NCBI GenBank assembly: GCA_019648995.1
Contig: BLXT01004521.1
Location: 163,029-186,298 of the forward strand
Length of the DNA stretch: 23,270 nt
Source of the DNA: Plakobranchus ocellatus
Lineage: Eukaryota; Mollusca; Gastropoda; Plakobranchidae
Reading direction: 5' to 3'
In this document: positions 9,000 through 18,187 of the stretch, piece after piece
How positions within the stretch are numbered: the stretch's first letter is position 1
How the letters are laid out: every line of letters begins with the position of its first letter
The notes under the pieces: generated by a model
What the model saw: only the letters and a program-made list of their open reading frames with translations
The model's database searches: none
What the model was told of the DNA's origin: nothing
Made by a program: the position numbers and the translations under genes

Positions 9000-9511
9000 T
9001 GTGACAGGCTGATAACCATATATTACGTCTAGGACCAAATTCGGAACTCTCCATCGTATTTATTGCATATCATCGAGTACAGACCACCCCTGCTGTTGAT
9101 ATATGCAACAGCTGTAGTATTGTCTACCTGAACCTGAATATGGCAGTTTGAATAACTTGTGCATGACGCTTGGATGCCGTGCATAGCCGCCCCTTTAACC
9201 TCTAAAGAATTAGTAAAATTAATTTGGAGACGTTTTTCTTCATCAGTCCATGGATGGACTTGACATTTAGAGTTGCACCCCAAGAATAGCTCAAAGCGTC
9301 TGTCCTAACAATTATAGCAGGATTGCCACGTGATAGTTGTTTTCCGCTATACATACCTTCCTCCAATCACCACAGTAAATCTTGGTGGCTATTTCAAGCG
9401 AGAGAAACATATTTTTCATAATTATAGCTATTTGCTTGCGAGCCTATTTTTTTAAGTTCAATTAATCGATAATGTAGAGGCCCGTACTCTACTGCTGGAA
9501 AACTGGCTGCT
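9000..9511 (-). pseudogene. DIRS RT-RNase H connection and RNase H
   Basis: Right after the LINE insertion the minus strand resumes with ILAASFPAVEYGPLHYR. It continues through LELKKIG, NSHQDLLW (with two TGA stops nearby), GNPAIIVRT, HPWTDEEKRLQINF and QVDNTTAVAYINSRGG. The last phrase is the characteristic DIRS RNase H segment, in which the Asp of VDNTTAV is a metal-binding residue. RNase H removes the RNA strand of the RNA-DNA hybrid during element replication. The missing start of the linker is found 3.8 kb away, at 13361-13470, on the other side of the LINE. Damaged by stops; not functional. Confidence 0.8.
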
Positions 9512-9523
9512 AAAATTCCAATT
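9512..9523. repeat. Target-site duplication of the LINE, 3' copy
   Basis: On the minus strand this reads AATTGGAATTTT. The matching word AATCGGATTTT lies at 13370-13360 on the other side of the LINE. The pair differs by one substitution and one missing base, plausible for an old LINE insertion. Confidence 0.55.
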
Positions 9524-9544
9524 CATCATCATCATCAGGTACCT

Positions 9545-10298
9545 TGTCTGGAACAGACATTGGCGATCATGTTCCTCTACTCAAACCTATTCTCAGTTAA
9601 CCTTATAAAGTTGTATTTACTACCCTTGCCTATTGCCAATGACTTAAGATTTTCAACAAAAGTTTTTCTCTGTCGACCTCTACTGCGTTTCCCTTCAATC
9701 TTTTCAGCGATTGCTAAGTGTTCTAAATTCTTGTGTCGGCAAAAATGACCTAAAAACTGTAGTTGCCTCTGTCTTATGGTTTGAATTAGTAATCACTCGC
9801 GATTAGCCTCTTTCAGTACCAATTCATTTAACTTTTTTTTTGTTCATGATATCCTCATCATGTTCTGATAAAACAAATCTCTACTGCTTCTAGTTTTTCT
9901 CTCTGTTTCTTTGTTTATTCAACACTCACTACCATACAACAGTACTGACCATACATATGTTTTAATTACCCTTATTTTGGTTTTCATACTTATGTTTCTA
10001 TATGCCAGTATTATTTTCATTTTTTGGAATGTATCTTTGGCCATGGCTATTCTTTTACTTATTTCACTTGTGCATCTGCCATCTGATTTTATCAGGTATC
10101 CTAAACATCTGAATTTTGTGACTTGTTTGATTCGCTCGCCTTTGCTAACGAGATTTCACTTGGGGTTAGAGGATTTCTTTGAGATGACTATACATTCCGT
10201 TTTCTTCATATTCGAATATAGGCCCATTCTTTCGCTCTCTAAAACAACAGTATCAAGAAGTTTTTGGATTGTTCGCCAGATTTTGCTATTAAAACTGT
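9545..10298 (-). pseudogene. LINE ORF2, C-terminal region
   Basis: The minus strand shows RQRQLQFLGHF, a short His-rich stretch, KIEGKRSRGRQRKTFVENLK and a tail with RNMIANV. These are typical of the region downstream of RT in APE-type LINEs related to RTE/BovB. The same region is present a second time at 21201-21939, but more decayed. Stops occur before RQRQLQ and between the RLTENR and RNMIANV segments. The plus-strand open frame at 9911-10324 is only the antisense of this relic. Confidence 0.75.
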
Positions 10299-11020
10299 AT
10301 TATCTGCATACTCGAGATTATTAAGATTTTCTCCATTTATTTTTAAGCCTGAAATATCATCAAGATTCCTTAAGATTGTTTTACCATATAGGTTAAAAAG
10401 AGCACAGATCCCTGCCCAACACCTCTTTTAATGGTTTTGTGATCACTATGTTCTCCTTGAATTCTTACAGATCCAGTTTGATCCCAGAATAAATTTCGAA
10501 TTTCTCTCAGATCTTTCCCATCGATTTCTAATTTTTCGGGAATACGAAACAGCTCTACATGTCTTACTTTGTCAAAGGTCTTACAATAATCAATGAAACA
10601 GAGGTAGAGATCTTTTTGCATTTCTATACACCTATTCCATAAGCACTGAAAAAGTGAATATTGTATTTCTAGTCCCTTTGTAAGGCATAAAGCCATACCG
10701 TTTTGGAGATATTTCTGGTTTTAGACTCTTGCGCATTTTATGCATCAAAACTCGTAACAGGATTTTCGCAAAATGGCTCATTAAACTGATTTTCTATGAA
10801 GTTCACATTCTGTTGCTCCTGGTGCTTCAGACAGTACTATAAAAACAGATTTACAAAGATCTTCTGGAACTGTACCACTATTGTAAATTGCATGAAGAAG
10901 TTCCTAAATTATCCCATGCTTTGATTATTTTTACTGGTATCTTATCTGGTCCTGTGGCTTTTCCGTTCTTCATTTTCTTAATTGCTGTTTCTACCTCTTC
11001 TCGAAGAACACTTGGGCGTT
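10299..11020 (-). pseudogene. LINE reverse transcriptase
   Basis: Motifs in order on the minus strand are: IKKMKNGKATGPDKIPVK (about 11000-10930, fingers region), IEMQKDLYLCFIDYCKTFDK (10630-10570, motif A with its catalytic Asp), IKRGVGQGS (about 10430-10405, motif B), and EYADNTVLIA (10310-10299 is YADN). The enzyme copies LINE RNA at the chromosomal nick. Motif C has Asn in place of the second Asp of YADD, which removes a metal-binding residue. Just after motif B the frame shifts and the expected SPD segment is lost. Stops occur elsewhere. Not functional. Confidence 0.82.
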
Positions 11021-11598
11021 CTATGTTTTTCTCTAATTTTTGTATCTATCATCTTTAAAAAGATCCTCCACATATTCTAACCATCTGTTTCGATCAACAT
11101 TGATTTGATGCAGCCAGGGTTACTGCATTTGATTTTCTTACCAATGACGTCCTTAATTTTAGCATGCATGAATTTGCTCTCTGTATTTAGCTTTTGCTCT
11201 ATTTCCTGACATTGTTGATTAATCCATTCTTCTTCCGCAGCGTTGCATTTTATTTTGATATTTCTGTTTAGGTCTTATTATTTGGCTTCTACATTTTTTT
11301 TTATTTGCACCTTTCTTCCATTAAAGCGAGTATTTCTTTGTGCATTCATTTCTTATGTTCTTTTTTTATCTTTTTTTTTGGNNNNNNNNNNNNNNNNNNN
11401 NNNNNTGACTTCATTAAGTGCATTTTTCATTTTTGACCATAATTCTTCTACTTCTGATATGTTATTTAGAGTCTCATATTTGTTATACAAACCAATTTTG
11501 TCTCTTACTTTTTTATCAGATTTTAGTAAGTTCATTTGGAGTTTAAGATTGGCCTTTGCCTTTCTTAATTTCTTAAGTTTTATCTGAAGTGTACACAT
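11021..11598 (-). pseudogene. LINE ORF2 linker between endonuclease and RT
   Basis: The minus strand encodes a charged, helix-rich segment: KLKKLRKAKANLKLQMNLLK, RYETL-like YETLNNISEVEELW, and, after the N gap, NAAEEEWINQQCQEIEQK and KFMHAKIKDVIGKK. This kind of Lys/Glu-rich stretch with an EEWI word lies between endonuclease and RT in the same LINE group. The assembly gap at 11382-11405 interrupts it, so the frame across the gap cannot be judged. Confidence 0.7.
11382..11405. other. Assembly gap (24 N)
   Basis: A run of 24 undetermined bases lies inside the LINE linker, next to a poly-T run. True gap length is unknown; any open frame drawn across it is unreliable. Confidence 0.98.
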
Positions 11599-11599
11599 T

Positions 11600-11839
11600 C
11601 CTGGAATATGATCTGAATCACAGTCGGCTTTCAGCAGTGATTTCGATGTTTTGACACCTTTCAGAATCGTTTCTGAATGAGGATGAAATCTATTTTATTT
11701 CTACTTCTATTGCCGAAGATCTTCCAAGTCCACTGTCGTCTAGGGTGGTTTTGATACCAAGTGATGGTAAAATCATTGATTTGGCACAATTCAATTAACC
11801 TACTTCCATTCTCATCTACAGTCCCAATGCCACTGGGCC
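11600..11839 (-). pseudogene. LINE endonuclease, C-terminal part
   Basis: Reading leftward from the LTR boundary, the minus strand gives PSGIGTVDENGSRLIEL, then a WYQNHPRRQWTW-type stretch and a RSRNKIDFIL-type stretch. This is the second half of an APE-like LINE endonuclease. The SRNKIDF word contains the Asp expected next to the active site, and a later segment (DSDHIPG) contains the conserved catalytic Asp-His pair in mutated context. The first half of the same domain lies beyond the solo LTR at 12956-13347, in matching frame. The endonuclease nicks target DNA to prime reverse transcription. Confidence 0.75.
11835..11839. repeat. Left target-site duplication of the solo LTR
   Basis: GGGCC immediately precedes the TGTTGGG start of the LTR. 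The right copy GAGCC at 12951-12955 differs by one base. Five-base duplications are usual for LTR retrotransposons. Confidence 0.6.
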
Positions 11840-11861
11840 TGTTGGGACTAGTTTAGTTATG

Positions 11862-11899
11862 TTTTGATTTTAGCTGAGCATTTTGATTTTAGCTGAGCA
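11862..11899. repeat. 19-bp tandem duplication within the LTR
   Basis: TTTTGATTTTAGCTGAGCA occurs twice, directly adjacent (11862-11880 and 11881-11899), without mismatch. Confidence 0.9.
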
Positions 11900-12543
11900 T
11901 AGTTGGGTACTTGGTTGCTGTGTTGTGATTGGTTGGTTAGGCCACGTGACAACGGCGAGCGGACGAAACTATGCCTTGGCGGGATTTCTTCAACGGTGGA
12001 AGCACTCCTTTTTATCGCTCGTACTGAACAGTCGTGGACGATCCTGGTTGTAAGTTGTAGCGGATGTCTGACTGCAGAGAATACATATTTTAATCTTATT
12101 ACCACCTGATTGGATCTAAATTTATATTTATTGCTTGAGGCTGTGTGCCTATCCAGACGGCCGTCTACAGTCTACGAATTTATGTTTCTCCTGTGAAACT
12201 GAAATGCTGGTATAACTATTATTGTACTAGCTGTTGTTGTCTTTCGCGTAAGAGCTATCGACCTGTGTGGAGTAGTATTTGAATGGTGGTATTAAGCAAC
12301 TATCTTTATTATAGTTGTGTATGAGATCTCATTAACATTGCTAAGGACGTAAATATCTGAATACGATTGAATTCGAGTTTGACAGAGGACCATTATAGGA
12401 ACTTTTAAGTACTCGGACTATTATCACTATTTAAGTGATGAACATTAGATTTACTCTACTGCTCGCTACAAGTTCTACGGACGAGGATCATCGATGGATT
12501 AAGTTTAGAAGCGTGTGCATGTGCGAGTGAACAGTGTGGGGAT

Positions 12544-12595
12544 TTATATCTATAAATTATATCTGTAGATTATATCTCTAAATTATATCTATTGG
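12544..12595. repeat. Four 13-bp tandem units within the LTR
   Basis: Four adjacent units of the form TTATATCTNTARA, the last ending TTGG, make a 52-bp AT-rich array. Units differ by one to three bases. Confidence 0.8.
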
Positions 12596-12950
12596 TTGTG
12601 TCTATAAGTCTATTGATCTATGAAGTAGTTTTTGAGGAGAGTTTCCTCGTGGGTGGATTAATCGGTGCTAACTTTATTTAATTGTAATTAGATTACTCTG
12701 TATTGTCGCGCCTGCGTGCGTGGACTTTTGTATTTGGCTCACCTCGTATCTATCTGTCTCCTTCTTTGTGTAACTTCCCTACTTCTTTATATTTTTTCGT
12801 TTATTATAATATAGTTTTTCTGTCGCCTATCCCCGGTGTTCTGCCTTTTATTTGGTGTGAACCTCTCGTGCAGTCGATGTAGTTAAATCTGTTAGTGATT
12901 GTTGTTGTTAAGTTGTGTGTAACCGTTGACAGGCCGTGTGCGCCCCAACA

Positions 12951-12955
12951 GAGCC
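12951..12955. repeat. Right target-site duplication of the solo LTR
   Basis: GAGCC directly follows the CCAACA end of the LTR and matches GGGCC at 11835-11839 in four of five positions. Confidence 0.6.
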
Positions 12956-13347
12956 CAACAACGTATTCTATTCTTTTATCCCCAACTTTTGCATTAAAAT
13001 CTCCCATATTATTATGATGTCCTGGGATTTTAGATAGCCTTTTGCTTTTTCTATTTCTTCATAAAGTTTTTTACTTCTACAACTTCTGATGGTTTGGCTA
13101 CCAATTTAGCTACTATTACTCTATCTGAAATTGGACACGAATTTACCATACTGTTTGCCGTTGTTACATCGAATAAGAATTGTTTTTCAAACGCCTTTTT
13201 CATTTGTATGTCCCCCTGAGAAAATTAGAGTTTTACTACCTAGTTTCAGGGAACTTGCCCCTGTCCATGTTACCTCGGCAAGCCCTAGGATGTTAAATTT
13301 TATTCTGTCCATTTCTTTAACAACATTTTCTAATTTTCCTTTTTGAT
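12956..13347 (-). pseudogene. LINE endonuclease, N-terminal part
   Basis: The minus strand starts at the truncated LINE 5' end with YQKGKLENVVKEMDRIKFNI and LGLAEVTWTG. It continues through SGGHTNEKGV, NSCPISDRVIVAKLVAKPSE and MGDFNAKVGDKR, ending at the LTR boundary. LxEVxWxG carries the catalytic Glu of APE-type LINE endonucleases, and GDFNAKVG carries the catalytic Asp and Asn. Both are intact here. The N-terminal WNVRT-type start of the domain is missing. A frame change lies between the AKPSE stretch and GDFNAKVG. Confidence 0.8.
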
Positions 13348-13359
13348 AAAAAAGAAAAA

Positions 13360-13370
13360 AAAATCCGATT
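13360..13370. repeat. Target-site duplication of the LINE, 5' copy
   Basis: On the minus strand this reads AATCGGATTTT. It matches AATTGGAATTTT at 9523-9512 with one substitution and one gap. A run of T and a TTTTC filler separates it from the first LINE codons. Confidence 0.55.
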
Positions 13371-13930
13371 TAGCGAGCTAATTGTCTGACAGGAATTGGT
13401 TTACAGGTATGCATAGCCACTCTTACCATATCAATAATATGTTGTTTCTTATCCTCGTCTATAGAAATAGTCATTGCATTTGATCCTCAAATAAAACCCT
13501 AATGATGACGTCTTTGAGAAGTTGAAACACCGATTTCACCGATAGCTCAAATCCCAAAGAATGCAAAATTATTTTGGGGTAGGCCGCGTTGGTCATACAT
13601 TCACAATAAGTAGCAACTTGTAAATAAAAATCATCAATATATAAACTCGCAAGAAATTTTTCTGTCGCAAAAGAACCAAAATTGGCTTGACTATCTTTAA
13701 AAACGGTCTAGAAATATCCCAGAAGCAATGAGGCAATACTAAATTTTAAAGTTATAAATATAGTAAATGTTCCTAAACCGAAATTTAAGGAACCTCATAT
13801 AATCAGTGTGCATTGAAACGTATCGACAGTTTTAAAACAACTGGTTTCCATTAACTGGGGACAAGAAGAAAAACGTTCTGTTTTAGAAAGATTCGCTGAC
13901 ACTGCTGCTACCTTGCTGAGATTTAAAAAA
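13371..13930 (-). pseudogene. DIRS reverse transcriptase
   Basis: Minus-strand pieces in order are METSCFKTVDTF (about 13830), VSMHTDYMRFLKFRF (about 13800), FLKIVKPILVLLRQKNF (about 13690), YIDDFYLQVATY with the catalytic YIDD at 13641-13630, HSLGFELSVKSVF (about 13550), and MTISIDEDKK with PIPVRQLAR next to the LINE. This is a DIRS-type RT and the start of its link to RNase H. Motif C (YIDD) is intact. Frameshifts at about 13655, 13510 and 13480 and a stop after VRQLAR show decay. The N-terminal limit is uncertain; weak similarity may extend to about 14.0 kb. Confidence 0.78.
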
Positions 13931-16200
13931 AATTATTAGTTTCCATTCTATTGCCTCTCTTACTGGCGAAAATAAAACTTCAAAACACATAACGTTTAGC
14001 CATTGATTCGCTTCAGGAAGATGTGCACCAAGCACTATTCATGAAATTGGTAAATTGTCAGAGCATTTCTGAAAAACAATATAGTAGAAAAATCAAAGTA
14101 ACTGAATTTTTTAAAATAGATTATATATTAGCTTTATATTGCTTGCAAGTTTCAAGCTGACCTAAAATATTTGTAATACATGTGCAAATGAAAAGAAGTT
14201 TTTTTTTTTCTTCTAATCTTACTTAAAACATTTTTCCAACACAAGATTGAATTGGCTGCCATGATGCAAACATCGAGAAAATGATTATTTGTTTGTCGAT
14301 TAAATAAAATGGTTTTGAAATTGGAGGACAAACTGAAATGAATTTTATATTATAGTGTCTTGAACTTAAGTTTTGATCGCTACCAAAAAAATGAAAATCT
14401 TCAATATGTATTGTACATATTGTGAAGTACATATTTGGTCGCTGTGAATTGCATCTAGATTTAGATTTAGATCTAGACTCGGAACGGCCCATATTGTGAT
14501 TTGGCTTTGTTTATTTGTAATGTTTAGTCAGTTTTATTAGTAGGCCTAAGTTAGACCTATTTTAGTTTGATAGCACTACTTTGTTTTTAGCCTCTAGCTT
14601 TTACATATAGGAATTTTTAGAAGATCTCGAAGTTATGGGAGCATTGTTTACAGGAAATCATTAGATCATATTTATGGTAGGTATGTCATGTGGGGATATT
14701 TGATTTGCCAATATTTTGAACTAACTTTGATGACATAATTCGTTAATTTTTTCTTTGTTCTAGAAGTTCAAGAAAGCGTTGCTTTATTAGATTGTTTGGA
14801 TTAGCCTATGCATTGAATAACTAGTATTTTCTAGAAACTGTGGGCGTTGGGTATACAAGTGGTTGTGAGATCGTTGGAGAGAGCTTGCAGTGACAGCTGA
14901 GAGATAAACCGCTGATGTTTGAGAGCTTGTAGAAAATAATTAATAATTGTAGAAAATGAAATGTTGCTCTGAAACTCTTCCTTATTCAAATAAATAAACT
15001 TTTCGATCAATATGCGACAGGAATTGGAGTGATTTCTATTTTTTAGTCTATTCAAAAGAGTTCATTTTCAAAGGCATTGCTCATCTAGATAATTAACTAA
15101 ACGGCACTTAGCTCTTCGTGACAGGATCCAATGGAATGGAAGTGCAGTTTTCATTGATATTCATGGAGGTGCAGCCGGTACAAAGCGTAGTTAATGCTGG
15201 ACTGAATGCATACCAATGATAAAGAAAGACTTAAAGTAGTTGCAATAGAGAACATGAATGGAATTCTCGCATAATTTGCAACAAATCGCTATAACCGAGG
15301 ACTTGCTTGGTACTAGAAGGATATTAATATATTTAGGCAAAAAAAATTCTTTGGAGCAATTTTTAAAGACATGTCACGAATGGCTCGGCCTATTCAGTTA
15401 TAAATCTAACTGAACACTACCTATGAGTGAGAAGTCTTTTAAAAAGACTAAAGATCAGAAATCCCTCAAAGTCTTTCTAAAAATTGAACGGGAAGTTTAT
15501 TATACTAAATGTAGAACAACTTCAAAAATATCCAAACTTCCTCAGATGCACTGGCTGACCAACATAGTCGATCTATCTCTCAGCAATCTTTCCCACAGTC
15601 TAATAACCATCCTTTTATAACCACAACCCACAGCTTCTAGAAAATATTAGTTAGGCAACAATATAACAATAATAAAACAACTCGTGTCAGAAAAAAATGA
15701 ACGGCTTAGGTGACCAAGGTTAGCTAAAATATTGATCAATTAACCAATCGCATTTTCTCGTTAGTACGTAAACATTTCAGGAAGCTTTAACTATTAAAAC
15801 TTATCTCTTCTCTAGGATACATGTAATAACTTCCTGTAAAAATGTTTTTGCAACTTAAAAATTCTTCTGCAAAACCCTAGATCTAAATGGTAGACAAAAT
15901 GTAAACAATATTAACACTGTCAAACTAAAAATAGGCCTAGCTAAGATTGGCTTATTATTTGATTGATCATCACATATTAAACAAGGCTAGATCAAAAGAT
16001 CAACCGCTAGGTCTAGATCTACACACAAACACTTAAAATTGGCACAAACGTCACATAAAGTTTGTGCACTAACTCTGTGTTTTGCAAATATCACTGAAAA
16101 AACTTGTATTAATGTAATCTTTGCCGCTGTATGAGAACCTTTCTGGCAAGGATGAGGCAAACTGTCCGAAAAAATCTTCGCGTTCCATTCAGCAACCCAG
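13931..16200. other. AT-rich spacer, no supported gene
   Basis: I recognise no gene. Part of 13931-14200 may be the eroded upstream end of the DIRS element, but no motif supports this. AGATCTAGA and TAGATTTAGATTTAG words occur at 14453-14480 and 15990-16020. The plus-strand frame at 15423-15620 (65 residues, Lys-rich start) has no family I can name. Confidence 0.5.
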
Positions 16201-16203
16201 CTC

Positions 16204-16250
16204 AATAAAATATGCAAAACAAAAAAAAAAAAAAANAAAAAAAAAAAAAA
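16204..16250 (+). other. AATAAA followed by a 30-base A tract
   Basis: AATAAA at 16204-16209 is followed after 11 bases by an A run (16221-16250, with one N at 16236). This is the layout of a polyadenylated transcript end and could mark the 3' end of a retroposed copy. No coding sequence or element was identified upstream, so this may also be a chance A run. Confidence 0.4.
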
Positions 16251-17551
16251 ACAACCTTTGAGATCACTTAGAATTAGATAGAATGTAATTATGATCCGAA
16301 CTAGCAACTGTTACTGTTTTGATTGAGTCATAGTAGAACTGAAAATCTTTCAATAGGGCAAACACGCGAGCAAGAATTAAACTCCAGTGCTGCTATCATT
16401 GTTAACACCACCACTACCTCTGTTGTAGTATAATTTTAAAGATATGCGCAGGCACTAATCTTTTTTTTGATAATTTTTTTTTACTTCTTATTTTCTTTCT
16501 TTTTCTTTCTTTCCTTCTTTTTTTTTTTTTGGAAACCAAAATCGTAAAAAAATTTAATGTATCAGGAAAAGTATTAAAATTTTCACGGCACTTGTTCTAT
16601 TTCCAAAAACGATAATCAATAAACGAAACTTCACCATCAATACAGTTAAATTTGAATTCATTGCATAAACTTCAGGTGTTACAGGTTGTGATTCTGTGCT
16701 GATAAAATGATGTTGAAAGTTTTATTATGTTTGGCTTAATTATTCATTTTATCGTTTCCTGCCTTCGCTGCTAGCAGCAAAAATAAAACTTGGTTGAAAT
16801 TGCAGGGGAAGTCGCATGGTTCATTAAGATGGTTATTGCCCACCTATGGTGAAGATATTAAAAGACGAAGGGCCCTTTCTTTTATGTCTTTGTAAAACAG
16901 TTTGTCCTTATCACTCTGTTGGAAACTTGGGGTAGAAAAGTATTGCTGCTGTGTTTTCCACATTGTGTCGTTAATTGTTATTGATTTAGCATCAGAAAAT
17001 AACCAGAGACTAATGAGGTTGGAAGGGAAACGGGAAATTTGGGCAGAATTGCATTTTAATGCATCCCCAATATATATCAACGGGATATTTTGTTCACTTT
17101 CATTTTTTTTTTTTTTTGGAGGATACTCTGATTAAAGTTTGAAAAGAAGATATCAATGTTGTGGAAAAAAAAACAAAAGCGTAATTTCAGGACATGATTA
17201 TTTAGATAACGCTAGAAGCTACTTCAACTTGTTTATCTTTTCACGCTTTTGCTCTTTATTGCTTAGACTTATCACATTGATAAAAGAAAGGGCAAAGATA
17301 TGAAATTAAAGTATGAAAGGCTTATGTTCAAGTCATCAAGTTAAATTGTCAGTGACTTCTTTGTGCAAGTACTTTCTGGAGGTCTTCAGTTATTAGCGGT
17401 CACCCTCGTCTAAATGTCCAAATCAAATAAGCCTTATCTCTTCCTCTTCTTTCTGTTTTCTCCCTGTAATGTTTGTAGAGATGTTGAGAGATTGAAGACA
17501 ATATTGTAAGTTAAGTGGAAATGTTGAAGAAAGCATAATTATATACATAAA

Positions 17552-17555
<4 letters not shown>
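16251..17555. other. AT-rich spacer, no supported gene
   Basis: Nothing is recognised apart from a pyrimidine-rich TTTCTTTC tract at about 16480-16530 and poly-T runs. Overlapping open frames of about 78 residues on both strands at 16844-17135 show no domain; with both strands open, chance is the likely cause. Confidence 0.5.

Positions 17556-17611
<56 letters not shown>
17556..17611. repeat. (AT)n microsatellite
   Basis: About 56 bases of uninterrupted alternating A and T. Confidence 0.95.
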
Positions 17612-17616
<5 letters not shown>

Positions 17617-18043
17617 AAAATTTATATACATTTTTGTAAAATAAAAATGTTAAAGTTAAGGAAAAAATAAACACTCAACGCAAACCCTTGAATGTGATCA
17701 GAGAATACCTTGTTATGCTCGAGTAGTTGCACTAAGTAAACACTGCCGTTGTTTGTTGAAGTTTCAAGAAACAAATCCAGCTCATAAAATAAGGCTACAT
17801 ACAAATAAAATATAACGTCAAACAAAAATTTTGCGTTGTCTGTTTCAAAATAATATCATGCATCTTAAAGTACACGTTAAAATTGATAAATAGCGATGAG
17901 AGGAAATCGATTTTTTTTTCAACCGTTAAGCCCCAGTTAGAGGATAAAAAACGTTTAAATCGGATTTTGGCTTGCAGAATACAAAAATCGTAAAATTTGA
18001 ACATTTATGAAGTCTTTTTGGGCGCAAAAATTAATATATAACA
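17612..18043. other. AT-rich spacer
   Basis: The minus strand has two short overlapping open frames (17622-17825 and 17795-18004) without recognisable domains. I see no gene. Confidence 0.5.
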
Positions 18044-18060
18044 ATACACACACACATACA

Positions 18061-18092
<32 letters not shown>

Positions 18093-18187
18093 AAAATACA
18101 TACATACATACATACATACATACATACATACATACATACATACATACATACATACATACATACATACATACATAAATGCACACACAT
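18044..18187. repeat. (CATA)n microsatellite with CA flanks
   Basis: A CATA tetranucleotide array is interrupted once by TATAAAAATA at about 18089-18098 and flanked on both sides by CA-dinucleotide stretches. All three minus-strand frames are open because the tetranucleotide lacks stops; the repeated Cys-Met-Tyr-Val translation is not a protein gene. Confidence 0.95.

Larger units (their letters stand above)
11840..12950. mobile_element. Solo LTR, 1111 bp, inside the LINE endonuclease
   Basis: The segment begins TGTTGGGAC and ends GCCCCAACA, giving the TG...CA boundary and a 7-bp terminal inverted repeat typical of LTR retrotransposons. It is flanked by GGGCC and GAGCC. On paper, removing the segment plus one flank puts the two halves of the LINE endonuclease in the same frame with no lost codon, which fixes both ends. 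No gag, pol or primer-binding site is present. This fits a single LTR left after recombination between the two LTRs of a full element. The LTR contains a 19-bp tandem duplication, an array of four 13-bp units and a CACGTG word (11943-11948). The superfamily (Gypsy, BEL or Copia) cannot be told from the LTR alone. Confidence 0.8.
9524..13359 (-). mobile_element. APE-type LINE (RTE/BovB-like), 5'-truncated, inside the DIRS element
   Basis: The minus strand carries, in order, an apurinic-type endonuclease (from 13347, split by the LTR), a basic linker, a reverse transcriptase and a C-terminal region ending in KIEGKRSRGRQRKT and an IANVC-type tail. The 3' end is a short ATG-trinucleotide repeat (9524-9538), not poly-A, as in RTE-like elements. 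The 5' end begins inside the endonuclease (YQKGKLENVVKEM), so most of the 5' region was lost at insertion. Without the LTR the copy is about 2.7 kb. The clade is my best estimate from the C-terminal motifs; CR1-like is possible. Confidence 0.8.
7481..13930 (-). mobile_element. DIRS-like retrotransposon (host of nested insertions)
   Basis: Minus-strand relics appear in the order typical of DIRS elements: reverse transcriptase (about 13361-13930), RNase H (about 9000-9511), the post-RNase-H domain (about 8520-8990), then a tyrosine recombinase ending at 7481. DIRS elements replicate through an RNA intermediate and integrate with a tyrosine recombinase instead of a DDE integrase. The body is split by a LINE (9524-13359) and a SINE (about 8195-8347). 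A gag-like region and the terminal repeats were not recognised, so both outer limits are approximate. Several stops and frameshifts show that it is inactive. The RT-RNase H linker and HSTRAAS-type recombinase motif make this distinct from Gypsy or BEL elements. Confidence 0.82.

Noticed and set aside
9911..10324. 137-residue plus-strand reading frame with hydrophobic segments
   Set aside because: It is antisense to the LINE C-terminal region and RT end; the coding relic is on the minus strand.
11243..11598. Reading frames on both strands running across the N gap
   Set aside because: The plus-strand frame is antisense to the LINE linker, and the gap bases make any frame across it meaningless.
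11857..12109. Overlapping reading frames of 82 and 68 residues on opposite strands
   Set aside because: Both lie inside the solo LTR and have no recognisable domain; an LTR is normally non-coding.
12804..12950. Continuation of the LINE endonuclease frame beyond 12950
   Set aside because: The frame stays open into the solo LTR only by chance; LINE similarity stops at the boundary and resumes at 11839.
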